NCBI RefSeq assembly: GCF_009707485.1
Contig: NZ_CP046121.1
Span: forward strand, 3,410,001 to 3,474,000
DNA: 64,000 nt
Direction of reading: 5' to 3'
Source of the DNA: Nostocoides sp. HKS02
GTDB taxonomy: Bacteria > Actinomycetota > Actinomycetes > Actinomycetales > Dermatophilaceae
The translations under genes and the position numbers were made by a program. Within the stretch, counting starts at the first letter, position 1. Every line of letters starts with the position of its first letter. Below the pieces are notes generated by a model. It was not told the origin of the DNA. It searched no databases and saw only the letters and a list, made by a program, of their open reading frames with translations. This document shows, one piece after another, positions 15,478 to 23,499 of this stretch.

Positions 15478-16521
15478 TCAGGAGCGGTGGTGGCCACCAC
15501 GGGCGTTGGGCGCGACCTCGATGAGGACCTTGCCGACGACGCCGGTCTCGACTGCCGCGTGCGCCTCGGCGGTGTCCTCGAACGCGAACCAGTGCAGTGG
15601 CAGGCCCGCACTCTCACCGACCTTCAGCGCACCGTCCTCGACGGCCGCGCGGACGCCAGCGATGGCGTGTGCCTTGGCCTGCTCCGACACCGTGTAGACG
15701 AGGACGCCCTGCCAGCGCAGGTTCTTGGTCATGGCCTGCCGGATGGCGAGGCGGACGTCGTCGGAGCCGTCGTCGGCATAGAAGGCAATCGTCGCGTTCG
15801 GTGCGGCGACCGTGTGATCCAGAGTGGCGTTCGCGTCTGGAGCCACCTCGACGAAGAGGTCGACTCCTTCGGGAGCGATCGCGCGGACCTGTTCGACGGC
15901 GTTCCCGCTGCGGTAGTTGACGACCTGGTCCGCGCCCGCCGCCAGGGCCAGCGCGGCCTTGGCCGGCCCGCTGACGGTCGTGATCACGTGCGCCCCCGCC
16001 CATCGGGCGAGCTGGATGGCGGCGTTGCCCACAGCTCCCGCGCCGCCCGCGACGAGCACTGTCTTTCCGGACAGAGCGCCCCGAGCCAGCCGCTCTGGAC
16101 CTCCTTCGGCCACGGTGAGGGTGCGGTGCGCGGTGAGGGCTGGGATCCCAAGGGCTGCGCCGAGTGCGAATGGGGCATGGTCCGGCAGTGGCACGGCGTG
16201 TCGCTCGGGCAGCACGACCTGTTCCTGGGCGGTGCCGTCCGGGCGCTGCCAAGCGGCCTCCCAGATCCAGACCCGCTCGCCGAGCCTCGACGCGGGCACC
16301 CCTGGACCGACTGCGTCGATGATTCCGGCACCATCCTGGTTCGGCACCTGCGCGGCGATCCCGGGCGGAAGCCCGCCTGCGCGGCGCTTCCAGTCGGTGG
16401 GGTTGACGCCTGAGACGTGAATCCGCACGCGGACCTCGCCTGGTCCGGGCTCGGGGATCGGCCTGTCGACCAGGTGCAGGACCTCAGGCCCGCCGGCGGA
16501 GGTGTAGACGATCGCCTTCAT
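15478..16521 (-). CDS. NADPH:quinone reductase-like zinc-independent MDR protein
   Basis: A 347-residue medium-chain dehydrogenase/reductase. The GroES-like domain (residues 1-130) has VSGVNPTDWKRR and VPNQDGAGIIDAVG. The Rossmann domain has VLVAGGAGAVGNAAIQLARWAGA near residue 155. It lacks the structural-zinc cysteines, which fits the quinone oxidoreductase branch. It probably reduces quinones or enones with NADPH. The ATG at 16521 follows AGGAAGG. Confidence 0.85.
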   Translation of the reverse strand: MKAIVYTSAGGPEVLHLVDRPIPEPGPGEVRVRIHVSGVNPTDWKRRAGGLPPGIAAQVPNQDGAGIIDAVGPGVPASRLGERVWIWEAAWQRPDGTAQEQVVLPERHAVPLPDHAPFALGAALGIPALTAHRTLTVAEGGPERLARGALSGKTVLVAGGAGAVGNAAIQLARWAGAHVITTVSGPAKAALALAAGADQVVNYRSGNAVEQVRAIAPEGVDLFVEVAPDANATLDHTVAAPNATIAFYADDGSDDVRLAIRQAMTKNLRWQGVLVYTVSEQAKAHAIAGVRAAVEDGALKVGESAGLPLHWFAFEDTAEAHAAVETGVVGKVLIEVAPNARGGHHRS

Positions 16522-16581
16522 GACCGATGAGCCTTCCTGGACGGGCAGGGTTCCCTGCGGTGCGCGTGTCCGCAGATGAGC

Positions 16582-16815
16582 TCAGCTGTCGGGCCCACTG
16601 GCTGCCACGTCACGGGCAGCCAGCCACGACTCGAACCGTCCGCGCGACGAGGCGAGGAACCTGTGGAGCTGGGGCTCGAAGTCCGCGACGCGGTGGCGCA
16701 GCTCGAACATGCGGTAGTCAACCAAGCGGTCCGGATCGCAGCGGTGGCCCAACTCGGTAGAGCGCTCGACTGAGTCGCCACACTCCGTGCACGGCATGAA
16801 CCTCGACATAAACAT
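16582..16815 (-). CDS. Small zinc-ribbon-like protein
   Basis: A 77-residue protein with CTECG near residue 9 and HRC near residue 24, a compact zinc-finger-like pattern. A helical C-terminus follows (FELRHRVADFEPQLHRFLASSRGRFESWLAARDV). Similar short actinobacterial proteins are known only as hypothetical. It lies between the quinone reductase gene, with which it may be cotranscribed, and the divergent SnoaL gene. Confidence 0.6.
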   Translation of the reverse strand: MFMSRFMPCTECGDSVERSTELGHRCDPDRLVDYRMFELRHRVADFEPQLHRFLASSRGRFESWLAARDVAASGPDS

Positions 16816-16950
16816 GAAACACGTCCTTCAGGGCAAACGGAACATTTCCAGTGTGCCCCCAAAACCGGTCTCGAAGAGCGTTGTGGGCGCTCGCTTTCGG
16901 GTCCTAGGCTGGCTCTCGCGGAGCAGCAGGTGCCAAGAGCGGAGGCTCTG

Positions 16951-17406
16951 ATGGCAGACAGTGCAAACCTTGCAACCAGCCTTTACGAGGCGTGGAACCG
17001 GCGTGACTTCGACACGCTGGCGAGCCTCGCCGGCCCGGACACCGAGATCGTCCTGGTCGGCAGTGGCGAAACCCTCCGGGGACCTGAAGGCGCCCGGAAG
17101 TACGGAACGATGTGGGCCGATGCGTTCCCCGACGGCTCCATCACGATCGATCGGGTCATCCCCTCAGGCGAAACCGTGGCGGTCGAGTTCACCGGCCGCG
17201 GTACGCACACAGGCGACCTGGTCACACCCATGGGAGTGTTCCCTGCGACAGGCAAGTCCGTCACGCTGCAGCTCTGCGACGTGTACGAGTTCCGGGACGG
17301 CAAGGTCCGCTCCCAGCACGCATACCTGGACAGCGGTTCACTCACCGCCCAGCTCGGGCTCACCGGGCAGGCGGCCACCACCCAGCTTCAGGCTGGGGAA
17401 CAGTAG
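16951..17406 (+). CDS. SnoaL-like / nuclear transport factor 2 fold protein
   Basis: A 151-residue protein with the NTF2-like pattern: LYEAWNRRDFDTLASLAGPD at the start, GPEGARKYGTMWADAFPD near 47, then antiparallel strands ending VYEFRDGKVRSQHAYLD. Family members are small isomerases, cyclases or binding proteins. ATG 16951 is preceded by GGAGG at 16941-16945; an upstream GTG 21 bases earlier is less likely. Confidence 0.75.
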   Translation: MADSANLATSLYEAWNRRDFDTLASLAGPDTEIVLVGSGETLRGPEGARKYGTMWADAFPDGSITIDRVIPSGETVAVEFTGRGTHTGDLVTPMGVFPATGKSVTLQLCDVYEFRDGKVRSQHAYLDSGSLTAQLGLTGQAATTQLQAGEQ

Positions 17407-17583
17407 TACCTGACCAACACCGGCACCTGCCCCGCTCCGTGGTCCCCCCACTGCCGCGGTCTCCGCTGCTGTCGAGACGAGGTCGATCCGCCTTGTGTCA
17501 CCGCCGGCACAGACGCGCGCCGTCACCGCCCGGACACTCGGTCGAAGGCCCCTGGCAGTCCCACCCAGCGAAAGGGAGGAAAC

Positions 17584-18012
17584 ATGAAAGCCACCCAGTT
17601 GGAGGAGCATCTCTCACGCATCGACCTGTTCCACGACATGTCCGACAAGGCCATCCGTCGACTGATCGGGTCCGGCCGTGAGGTGCTGCACGAGGACGGC
17701 CACAGAGTCATCGGTGAGGGCAGCGACCTTGCCATGGCCTTTCACGTGGTCCTCGATGGTCACGGCGTCGTGACCAGTGCCGGAGTGGAGCGCCGCATCA
17801 TCGGACCCGGGGACTCCTTCGGTGAGATCAGCCTCATCGACGGAGAGCCCCGCTCCGCCACCGTCATCGCACAGGGCCCCTTGCGCACGTTCGCGATCCC
17901 GCGCGAGCCGTTCGTGCTGTTGCTCGACGACCACCCCGAGATCGCCCGGGGCCTGCTGCTCGTCTTGTGCCGTCGGCTGCGCCAGGCCGAGGCATCCATG
18001 GCCGGGAGCTAG
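17584..18012 (+). CDS. Cyclic nucleotide-binding domain protein
   Basis: A 142-residue stand-alone cNMP-binding domain. The phosphate-binding cassette reads PGDSFGEISLIDGEPRSATVIA near residues 75-96, with the conserved Gly-Glu and Arg that contact the ribose phosphate. There is no DNA-binding or catalytic domain, so it is a sensor that must act on a partner. GAAAGGAGG-type sequence precedes ATG 17584. Confidence 0.85.
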   Translation: MKATQLEEHLSRIDLFHDMSDKAIRRLIGSGREVLHEDGHRVIGEGSDLAMAFHVVLDGHGVVTSAGVERRIIGPGDSFGEISLIDGEPRSATVIAQGPLRTFAIPREPFVLLLDDHPEIARGLLLVLCRRLRQAEASMAGS

Positions 18013-18150
18013 GGACGAGCGGGACCCTGCATCCACCGATCGGCAGGCACGCGTACGTTGCTCGTGCCTAGGCTGGCTGGCCACGGGGCCCTGGTATGCG
18101 GCTCGACGCGGCCTCCCGGCGGACCCCGGGGGGAGAGTGGGAGGAGCGGC

Positions 18151-18825
18151 ATGGGGGGTTTGCGGGTTCGGGAGGGGCGGCCCTTGCTGGCCGTGCCCGT
18201 CCGGCGGTTGGCGGGTGTGCTGCTGGCCTGCTCGGCTTTCCTGGTGGTGCTGCTCGGCGTGCTGTTCGCCCACCAGACCCACGCGGACAGCGTGGACCGC
18301 ACCCTCGACGCGCCCGTCATTGCCTGGTTCGCCGGCCATCCGGGTCTGGCCGCACGACTTGCCTCTCCCGGCTCCCTGGTTCCTGCCACCGTGCTGACCG
18401 CCGCCCTCGCGGTCGCCTCCCTGCTGGCCGGGCGACTCAACGGCGCCCTGCTTGCCCTGGCCGTACCGGTGTCGGTCGGCCTGGCCGAGGGTCTGCTCAA
18501 GCCCCTGTTCGACCGCACCTCGCTGGGAAGCCTCGCCTACCCGAGCGGCCACGCCACCGCCATGTTCGCGGTCGCCTCGGCAACGGCGGTGCTGCTCCTC
18601 GCTTCGGAGCAGCCGCGGGAAGCGAAGGGGCTGCGGATAGCGCTCCCGGCAGCGATGTGCCTGCTGGGATGCACCGTCTCGGGCGCTGTCATTGGCCTGC
18701 GCTGGCACTACCTCACTGACACGGTGGCGGGTGCCGCGGTCGGTCTGGGCACCGTCTGCGGGCTTGCCCTCCTCCTGGACCGACCGATCGTGAGGTCATG
18801 GCTGGCGGGCCGGACCAGGGCGTAG
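18151..18825 (+). CDS. PAP2-family membrane phosphatase
   Basis: A 224-residue protein with about six membrane helices and the three phosphatase motifs: LKPLFDR near residue 113, the central YPSGHATAMF near 129, and IGLRWHYLTDTVAG near 180 with the catalytic histidine. It probably dephosphorylates a lipid or prenyl phosphate on the outer face of the membrane. The ATG at 18151 follows GGGAGGAG. Confidence 0.8.
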   Translation: MGGLRVREGRPLLAVPVRRLAGVLLACSAFLVVLLGVLFAHQTHADSVDRTLDAPVIAWFAGHPGLAARLASPGSLVPATVLTAALAVASLLAGRLNGALLALAVPVSVGLAEGLLKPLFDRTSLGSLAYPSGHATAMFAVASATAVLLLASEQPREAKGLRIALPAAMCLLGCTVSGAVIGLRWHYLTDTVAGAAVGLGTVCGLALLLDRPIVRSWLAGRTRA

Positions 18826-18827
18826 AT

Positions 18828-18879
18828 GGACTGCCCAGGTGCACTGCCCCGGTGCACTGCCCAGGTGCACTGCCTAGGT
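18828..18879. repeat. Four tandem 13-base repeats
   Basis: Unit GCACTGCCCAGGT occurs four times in a row with one or two changes per copy (18828-18840, 18841-18853, 18854-18866, 18867-18879). It fills the gap between two convergent genes, and the last copy includes the stop codon of the minus-strand gene. Confidence 0.75.
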
Positions 18880-19077
18880 GGACGGCTGGGGGATGACGCA
18901 GGAGATCTTCGGGTTGACGCCGAGGTAGTTCAGCGGCCCGGCGACCACGGTCGCGACGATGGTGCCGGCCTTGGCGCAGTTCGACGGGTCGGTCGCGAAG
19001 TAGCCGCGTTGGTAGGTCGCGACCACTCCGACCACGAGCCAGAGGATGACGAGAATCCCGATGAGCCGTGCCACCAT
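18874..19077 (-). CDS. Small single-pass membrane protein
   Basis: A 67-residue protein with one N-terminal hydrophobic segment (ARLIGILVILWLVVGVVATY, residues 3-22). A short extracytoplasmic domain follows with two cysteines (SNCAKAG and KISCVIP) that could form a disulfide. No function known. The ATG at 19077 is preceded by GGGAGG. The gene ends within the tandem repeat at 18828-18879. Confidence 0.6.
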   Translation of the reverse strand: MVARLIGILVILWLVVGVVATYQRGYFATDPSNCAKAGTIVATVVAGPLNYLGVNPKISCVIPQPST

Positions 19078-19181
19078 CGCTGGCCTCCCTGCCGCGGCCG
19101 CTTCTCGAAGCACGGCCTGTCCTGTTCTATGCAGGGTAGCCCGGGTTTGGACCCCAACGCCCGGTGTGGATCACCCGCCGT

Positions 19182-19217
19182 GAGGAAGGGCCCCCACCGC
19201 GGTGCGGGCCCCTCCTC
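19182..19217 (-). terminator. Hairpin terminator of the secreted-protein gene
   Basis: Arms GAGGAAGGGCCC and GGGCCCCTCCTC pair with one mismatch, and the loop itself contains CACCG/CGGTG. It begins 14 bases past the stop codon at 19231 in the direction of transcription. Confidence 0.6.
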
Positions 19218-19230
19218 CGGGTGGTCGGTG

Positions 19231-19719
19231 TCAGCCGGCGTTCGAGGATGTGCCCGAGGACGCTGCTCCGGTGGGCATGTTCTTGGTCTCGTCACCGGTG
19301 TGCAGCTTGTCGATCTGCTTGGCGTTGGTGCTGGCGACGCTGAACGTGACCTTGTCGCCGACCACGAGGGCGGACAGGGTCGCCTCGCCGTTCTTGTCGA
19401 TGTCGCTGGCGCTGGTCACCGAGTACACGGTCGTGGCGGTCGAGGTCTTGATCGTGACGCTCGAGGCGCCCACCGCGGTCACCGTCCCGCTGAGGTTCAG
19501 GGCCCCGCCACGCGGACCGTGCACCTCGTTGGCCTCGGGGACACCGTCGGCGCCGTTGTCGCCGGGGTGGGCGTCGGCAGTCGCCGTGGTCGAGGGCGTG
19601 GTGGCCGCGCTGGGCGACACCGTGGCGGCCTGAGCGCCGAGCGTGGTGGCCAGTACTGCGCCGGCGATCAGGCCTGCGGCCGCGTAGCCGGTCTTTGCGA
19701 GTCGTGAGTTGCGCTGCAT
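19231..19719 (-). CDS. Secreted protein with a DUF5666-like fold
   Basis: A 162-residue exported protein. The signal peptide (about residues 1-31) ends in LGAQAA. A linker rich in Thr/Ser/Ala follows, then a beta-rich domain (LSGTVTAVGASSVTIKTSTATTVYSVTSASDIDKNG) like the OB-type DUF5666 proteins, then a small-residue tail. Function is unknown. ATG 19719 follows AGGAGA; an upstream in-frame extension is unlikely. Confidence 0.6.
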   Translation of the reverse strand: MQRNSRLAKTGYAAAGLIAGAVLATTLGAQAATVSPSAATTPSTTATADAHPGDNGADGVPEANEVHGPRGGALNLSGTVTAVGASSVTIKTSTATTVYSVTSASDIDKNGEATLSALVVGDKVTFSVASTNAKQIDKLHTGDETKNMPTGAASSGTSSNAG

Positions 19720-19898
19720 GTCATCTCTCCTGAGGGTCGAAGGAACCAGGCGTTCGTGCTTGGTATGCCTCGACTTTCGGGCTCGATGCTTCGTCGCCGC
19801 TGTCGTGGGCCTACGCGCATGCTGTGAAGGCAGGAGTGGCGTGAGCGCAAGGCGCCCGATGGTGGCCACGAACGGCATACGAGGCGCAGGATGAGCCT

Positions 19899-20414
19899 GT
19901 GGAGACCTGGGATGCCATGCGCGCGCGACGAAACGTTCGGCAGTTCACTGAGCAGCCTGTCCCAGACGAGGTGCTCGACCGGATCCTCGAAGCTGGGCGG
20001 CGGGCCCCGTCGGCGGGCAACTGGCAGCCGTGGGACTTCGTGCTGGTCACCGACCGTGCGCAGCTGGTGGAGCTGGCGAAGGTCTGGCAGGGCGCCCGGC
20101 ACGTCGCCGCAGCGGCAGCCGCGATCGCGATCGTCGCGCCGGAGCCAGAGGACGATCGGCAGTCGGCCCTGCTCCAGTACGACCTGGGCCAGGCCACCTA
20201 CGCGATGACCATCGCCGCGGCCGACCTGGGCGTCGGCACGGGCCATGCTGCGGCCACCGACCAGGCCCAGGCGCAAGCCGTCCTCGGCTTCCCCGAGGGG
20301 CGATTCCTCGCCTACCTGCTCTCCGTCGGTTACCCGGCGGACAAGCCGCTGGCCGTCATCAAGCAGCTGAACCGGCGCCCGTTCGACGAGGTCGTGCACC
20401 GCGGAGTGTGGTAG
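19899..20414 (+). CDS. Nitroreductase family protein
   Basis: A 171-residue FMN-dependent nitroreductase-like protein: RARRNVRQFTEQPVPDEVLDRILEAGRRAPSAGNWQPWDFVLVTD supplies the FMN phosphate and dimer contacts, and FPEGRFLAYLLSVGYPAD is the conserved C-terminal motif. Substrates may be nitroaromatics, quinones or flavins. The GTG start at 19899 has AGGATGAG just upstream. The RibD-like gene follows on the same strand 36 bases later. Confidence 0.8.
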   Translation: METWDAMRARRNVRQFTEQPVPDEVLDRILEAGRRAPSAGNWQPWDFVLVTDRAQLVELAKVWQGARHVAAAAAAIAIVAPEPEDDRQSALLQYDLGQATYAMTIAAADLGVGTGHAAATDQAQAQAVLGFPEGRFLAYLLSVGYPADKPLAVIKQLNRRPFDEVVHRGVW

Positions 20415-20450
20415 TCAGGCTTGCGCGCAATCGACGACCAGGAGAGCTCG

Positions 20451-21086
20451 ATGTCACTCGCACGGATCCACAACTTCTCCATCTCCCTCGACGGCTTCGC
20501 CACGGGCGAACCGCAGACCCTCGAGGCACCGTTCGGTCATGCGGGGCAGCGACTGCACCAGTGGATGTTCGCTACCCAGTTCTGGGACGCGGCCGGGAGC
20601 GATGGGGTCGACAACGCCTTCGCCGAGCGGCACAGCCAGGGCATCGGCGCGGAGATCATGGGCGCCAACAAGTTCGGGCCGCCCGGCTGGCGGCACGACC
20701 CGGCCTGGGCAGGCTGGTGGGGCCCGAACCCGCCGTTCCACACCCCGACGTTCGTCCTCACCCATCATCCGCGGCCCTCGTTGGAGATGGAGGGGGGCAC
20801 CACGTTCCACTTCATCCAGGCCACCCCGGCCGAGGCGCTCGCGATGGCTCGCGAAGCAGCCGGTGGCCAGGACGTCCGGATCGGCGGCGGCGCGACCGTG
20901 GTGCGCGACTTCCTTGCTGCCGGGCTCGTCGACCACATGCATCTCGTCCAGGTCCCGATCGTCCTCGGTCGTGGCGTCCGAGTCTGGGACGGCCTGGAGG
21001 CCATCGAGGACGGCTACGACGTCGAGGCGCTCTCGTCCCCGAGCGGCGTCACCCACCTGACCTTCACGCGCGCCGGAACGGCATGA
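20451..21086 (+). CDS. Dihydrofolate reductase family protein
   Basis: A 211-residue RibD C-terminal-like reductase: HNFSISLDGFATG at the start, IMGANKFGPPGW near 65, and DVRIGGGATVVRDFLAAGLVDHMHLVQVPIVLGRGVRVWD near 140-180. NADPH binding is expected; the substrate is unknown. ATG 20451 follows AGGAGAG. It converges on the flavin oxidoreductase gene with only 15 bases between stops. Confidence 0.8.
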   Translation: MSLARIHNFSISLDGFATGEPQTLEAPFGHAGQRLHQWMFATQFWDAAGSDGVDNAFAERHSQGIGAEIMGANKFGPPGWRHDPAWAGWWGPNPPFHTPTFVLTHHPRPSLEMEGGTTFHFIQATPAEALAMAREAAGGQDVRIGGGATVVRDFLAAGLVDHMHLVQVPIVLGRGVRVWDGLEAIEDGYDVEALSSPSGVTHLTFTRAGTA

Positions 21087-21101
21087 GCCGCCGCGAGGAC
21101 G

Positions 21102-22487
21102 TCATGGGCGGCGGAGATCCGGCTCCATCAGCTCGGCAAGTCGAGCGAGACCGGGGCGCGTGTACGTCGCCAGGCGCTCGCGAGCATCGTCCAGTCGCGC
21201 CGATTCGGGATGTCCGGGCGGGATCCGCGCCGGGTTGATCGCCACCTGGTTGGACCACTCCTTGATGTCAGGCTCGGACGAGAAGGACGCCGTGGCCCGC
21301 GTGCCCTGGACGTTCATCCGCGCCCACTGCGCCATCGAGTTGCCGAACTGCGATGGCGTGCACAGCCGGTTCTTCTCCTCGTCCTCGCGACGGGTTGCCT
21401 CGACGTAGCCGATCAGGGCCGCACCGAAGCAGGGGAAGCCGGCCCTGATCGCTTGCAGGGTGATCGCCTCGGGACGCCAGACGGGGACCAGCGGCGGGTA
21501 CTTCAGACCATCAGCCGCGCAGTGCACGACGACGGCATCCTGCGCGATCGCCACCGAGCCATCGGCGAAGGTGAGCTTGCCCCGATCGACGGTCTCGAGG
21601 TGTCCCCGTCGAACGACGTTCTCCACGGTGCGCAACCGCTCCAGCTCCCACGTCGCCAGCGTCGGCGTCTTGGCCATGGTCGGCATGACGGTCCGGTCGA
21701 TGCGCAGCATGATGCCGGCATCCTCGAGTCGCAGGAACAGCTCTTCGACCGAGTTCGCGTCGTGCGCTGCCTGCATCGTGTCGGCCGCCATGCCCAGGAA
21801 GATCGCGGGGTCCGGCTGGACCACCGCCCGGTTCATCATCCACGGGTCGCGGGGCCGCACCCAGCAGATCGCCCCCGGATCCACCCCGAGCGCGAGCAGC
21901 CAGATGCAGGCGTCGGTCGCGGTCTTGCCCGACCCGACGATGACGTACTGGCTCGGCGCCTCCTCCAGCCGGACCAGGTCGTTGACCGGTATCACCCGGA
22001 CGTCGTCGGCAGCCTCGAACGGAGCTGGTTTCTCCGCGGGAATGCTCGGGGCCAGGTACCGGGCGTCGACAACCCGGCACCGCTCGGGCACCTCGAACCA
22101 CTCGCCCGAGATGCGCGAGAAGAAGCGGCGGTCGCCGGCATACTCGCTGTTGCCGAAGAACTCGACGCGGCCCGCCTCGCGCATGCGGTCGAGCATCTGG
22201 GCGTAGTAGGCGCAGATCTCCGGCTGGGTGGCCCGCTCCTGCAGACCCTTCTCCGGCCCGCGTTGCTGCAGCTGGCCGCCGCCGAGGAGGGTCGACGCGA
22301 CGCCGTAGAAGGCAGACGCCTGGTGCAGCCGCACGAACGGGTATGCCTCGAGCCAGTGCCCGCTGACGCCGTACCGACGGTCGACCAGGGCCACGCGGAC
22401 GTCGGCGTGGTCGACCAGCGCGTCGGTGAAGGCCATGCCCATGGCGCCGGCACCCACCACGAGGTAGTCAGCGTCGATCGTGTGCAT
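21102..22487 (-). CDS. FAD/NAD(P)-binding oxidoreductase
   Basis: A 461-residue flavoprotein with an N-terminal FAD motif (DYLVVGAGAMGMAF, residues 7-20) and a second dinucleotide motif near 180 (QYVIVGSGKTATDACIWLLALG) for NAD(P)H. This arrangement resembles flavin monooxygenases, but the family FMO fingerprint is not clear. ATG 22487 is preferred over the GTG just before it because GGAG lies five bases upstream. A VOC gene lies upstream on the same strand. Confidence 0.7.
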   Translation of the reverse strand: MHTIDADYLVVGAGAMGMAFTDALVDHADVRVALVDRRYGVSGHWLEAYPFVRLHQASAFYGVASTLLGGGQLQQRGPEKGLQERATQPEICAYYAQMLDRMREAGRVEFFGNSEYAGDRRFFSRISGEWFEVPERCRVVDARYLAPSIPAEKPAPFEAADDVRVIPVNDLVRLEEAPSQYVIVGSGKTATDACIWLLALGVDPGAICWVRPRDPWMMNRAVVQPDPAIFLGMAADTMQAAHDANSVEELFLRLEDAGIMLRIDRTVMPTMAKTPTLATWELERLRTVENVVRRGHLETVDRGKLTFADGSVAIAQDAVVVHCAADGLKYPPLVPVWRPEAITLQAIRAGFPCFGAALIGYVEATRREDEEKNRLCTPSQFGNSMAQWARMNVQGTRATASFSSEPDIKEWSNQVAINPARIPPGHPESARLDDARERLATYTRPGLARLAELMEPDLRRP

Positions 22488-22585
22488 CACGACTCCACGC
22501 TGCCACCCGCGCGGTGGTGCGTCCTCGGTTCGACGACGTAGGCGCGCACGGGTGCGCCACTTCGGCGCCAGCCGACCCCGCCGAA

Positions 22586-22915
22586 CTACGCGCCGCGCAG
22601 GCCGATCGGGTTGCCGTCAGCGTCGGCGAGCACGCACACCCGCGAACCGGGTGCGACCTGACGCGGCGCCTCACGCTCGGTGGCTCCGGCCGCCAGCAGG
22701 GTCTCGCGGGTGGCGTCGAGGTCCTCGACATCGGCGAAGGCCACCGGTCCTCCGCCTGCGCCGGCCGGGTTGAGGGCGACCTCGAATCCGTCGACGTTGT
22801 ACCCGACGTAGTACGGCTGGTCGGTGTGCGGTGCGCCGAGCAACGCGGTGTACACGGCCTTGGTGGCGTCCAGGTCGGACACCGGGATCACCAGGCTGCG
22901 GATCGTGGGACTCAT
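22586..22915 (-). CDS. VOC family protein
   Basis: A 109-residue protein with SLVIPVSDLDATKAVYTALLGAPHTDQPYYVGYNVDG at the start and VCVLADADGNPIGL at the end, typical of small VOC/glyoxalase-like proteins. The terminal motif is weaker than usual (no clear metal glutamate). ATG 22915 follows GGAGG. The gene has a perfect palindrome 22-40 bases upstream, so specific regulation is likely. Confidence 0.75.
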   Translation of the reverse strand: MSPTIRSLVIPVSDLDATKAVYTALLGAPHTDQPYYVGYNVDGFEVALNPAGAGGGPVAFADVEDLDATRETLLAAGATEREAPRQVAPGSRVCVLADADGNPIGLRGA

Positions 22916-22936
22916 CTTCGAAACCTCCGGGTCAGG

Positions 22937-22955
22937 ACGGTCAGTTTCACTGACC
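22937..22955. promoter_or_regulatory. Perfect palindrome upstream of the VOC gene
   Basis: CGGTCAGT and ACTGACCG flank TTC, a 19-base perfect inverted repeat in the leader region of the VOC gene. It looks like a dimeric-repressor operator. No matching regulator gene is adjacent except the MarR gene at 23041, whose own likely site is different. Confidence 0.5.
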
Positions 22956-22959
22956 GCCA

Positions 22960-22987
22960 CGTCATCAATGAGGAGTCATCAACGAGG
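22960..22987. repeat. Two tandem 14-base repeats next to the palindrome
   Basis: GTCATCAATGAGGA (22960-22973) is followed directly by GTCATCAACGAGGA (22974-22987), one base different. They lie immediately upstream of the palindrome in the VOC promoter region and may be activator or repressor contacts. Confidence 0.5.
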
Positions 22988-23040
22988 AACAGGCTACGAG
23001 CCGGTGGCGGACCGGCGCTTCTCGATTCCTGACCATGCAC

Positions 23041-23499
23041 TCAGCCGTCGAGGTGCCGGTCGGCGAGCTTGCGCAGGACCGGGACCGCTGCGGCCAGTGC
23101 GATGCGCTCGTCCTCGGTGAGGTCGGCCAGCTCGGTGCTCAGCTGCGTGGCGGCCTCGTCACGCAGGGTGTCGATCGTGGTGTGACCGACCGGGGTCAGC
23201 ACGAGCAGAAGGCAGCGCTGGTCGGCCGGGTCGCGCCGCCGCTCCACCCAGCCGGCCTCCTCCATGATCTCCACCAGCCGGGTCATGCTCGGCGCCGAGA
23301 TGTTCATCAGCTCGGCCAGGTCACCCTGCCGGACGCCATCGGGGTAGCGGGTCAGCGCGGAGAGTGCAGCCAGCCTGGTCGGCGTGATCCCGGAGCGGGT
23401 CGCGGGTGTGCGCAGGTGGTAGGCCAGACGACCCACCTCCGTGCGCACCTCGCCCGCGAGCCGCCCGATGTCAGCTGCCACCGTGCGGCGCGTGGTCAC
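23041..23499 (-). CDS. MarR family transcriptional regulator
   Basis: A 152-residue winged-helix protein: GITPTRLAALSALTRYPDGVRQGDLAELMNISAPSMTRLVEIMEEAGWVERRRDPADQR holds the recognition helix and wing, with flanking dimerisation helices. The GTG at 23499 overlaps the stop of the MFS gene by four bases (GTGA), so the two are coupled. It probably represses the operon through the TTAGT-N8-ACTAA element at 25250-25267 and responds to a pump substrate. Confidence 0.85.
   Translation of the reverse strand: MTTRRTVAADIGRLAGEVRTEVGRLAYHLRTPATRSGITPTRLAALSALTRYPDGVRQGDLAELMNISAPSMTRLVEIMEEAGWVERRRDPADQRCLLLVLTPVGHTTIDTLRDEAATQLSTELADLTEDERIALAAAVPVLRKLADRHLDG

Noticed and set aside
22960..22987. 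Short tandem repeats considered as a CRISPR array
   Set aside because: Two directly adjacent 14-base units without spacers, and no cas genes in the window.
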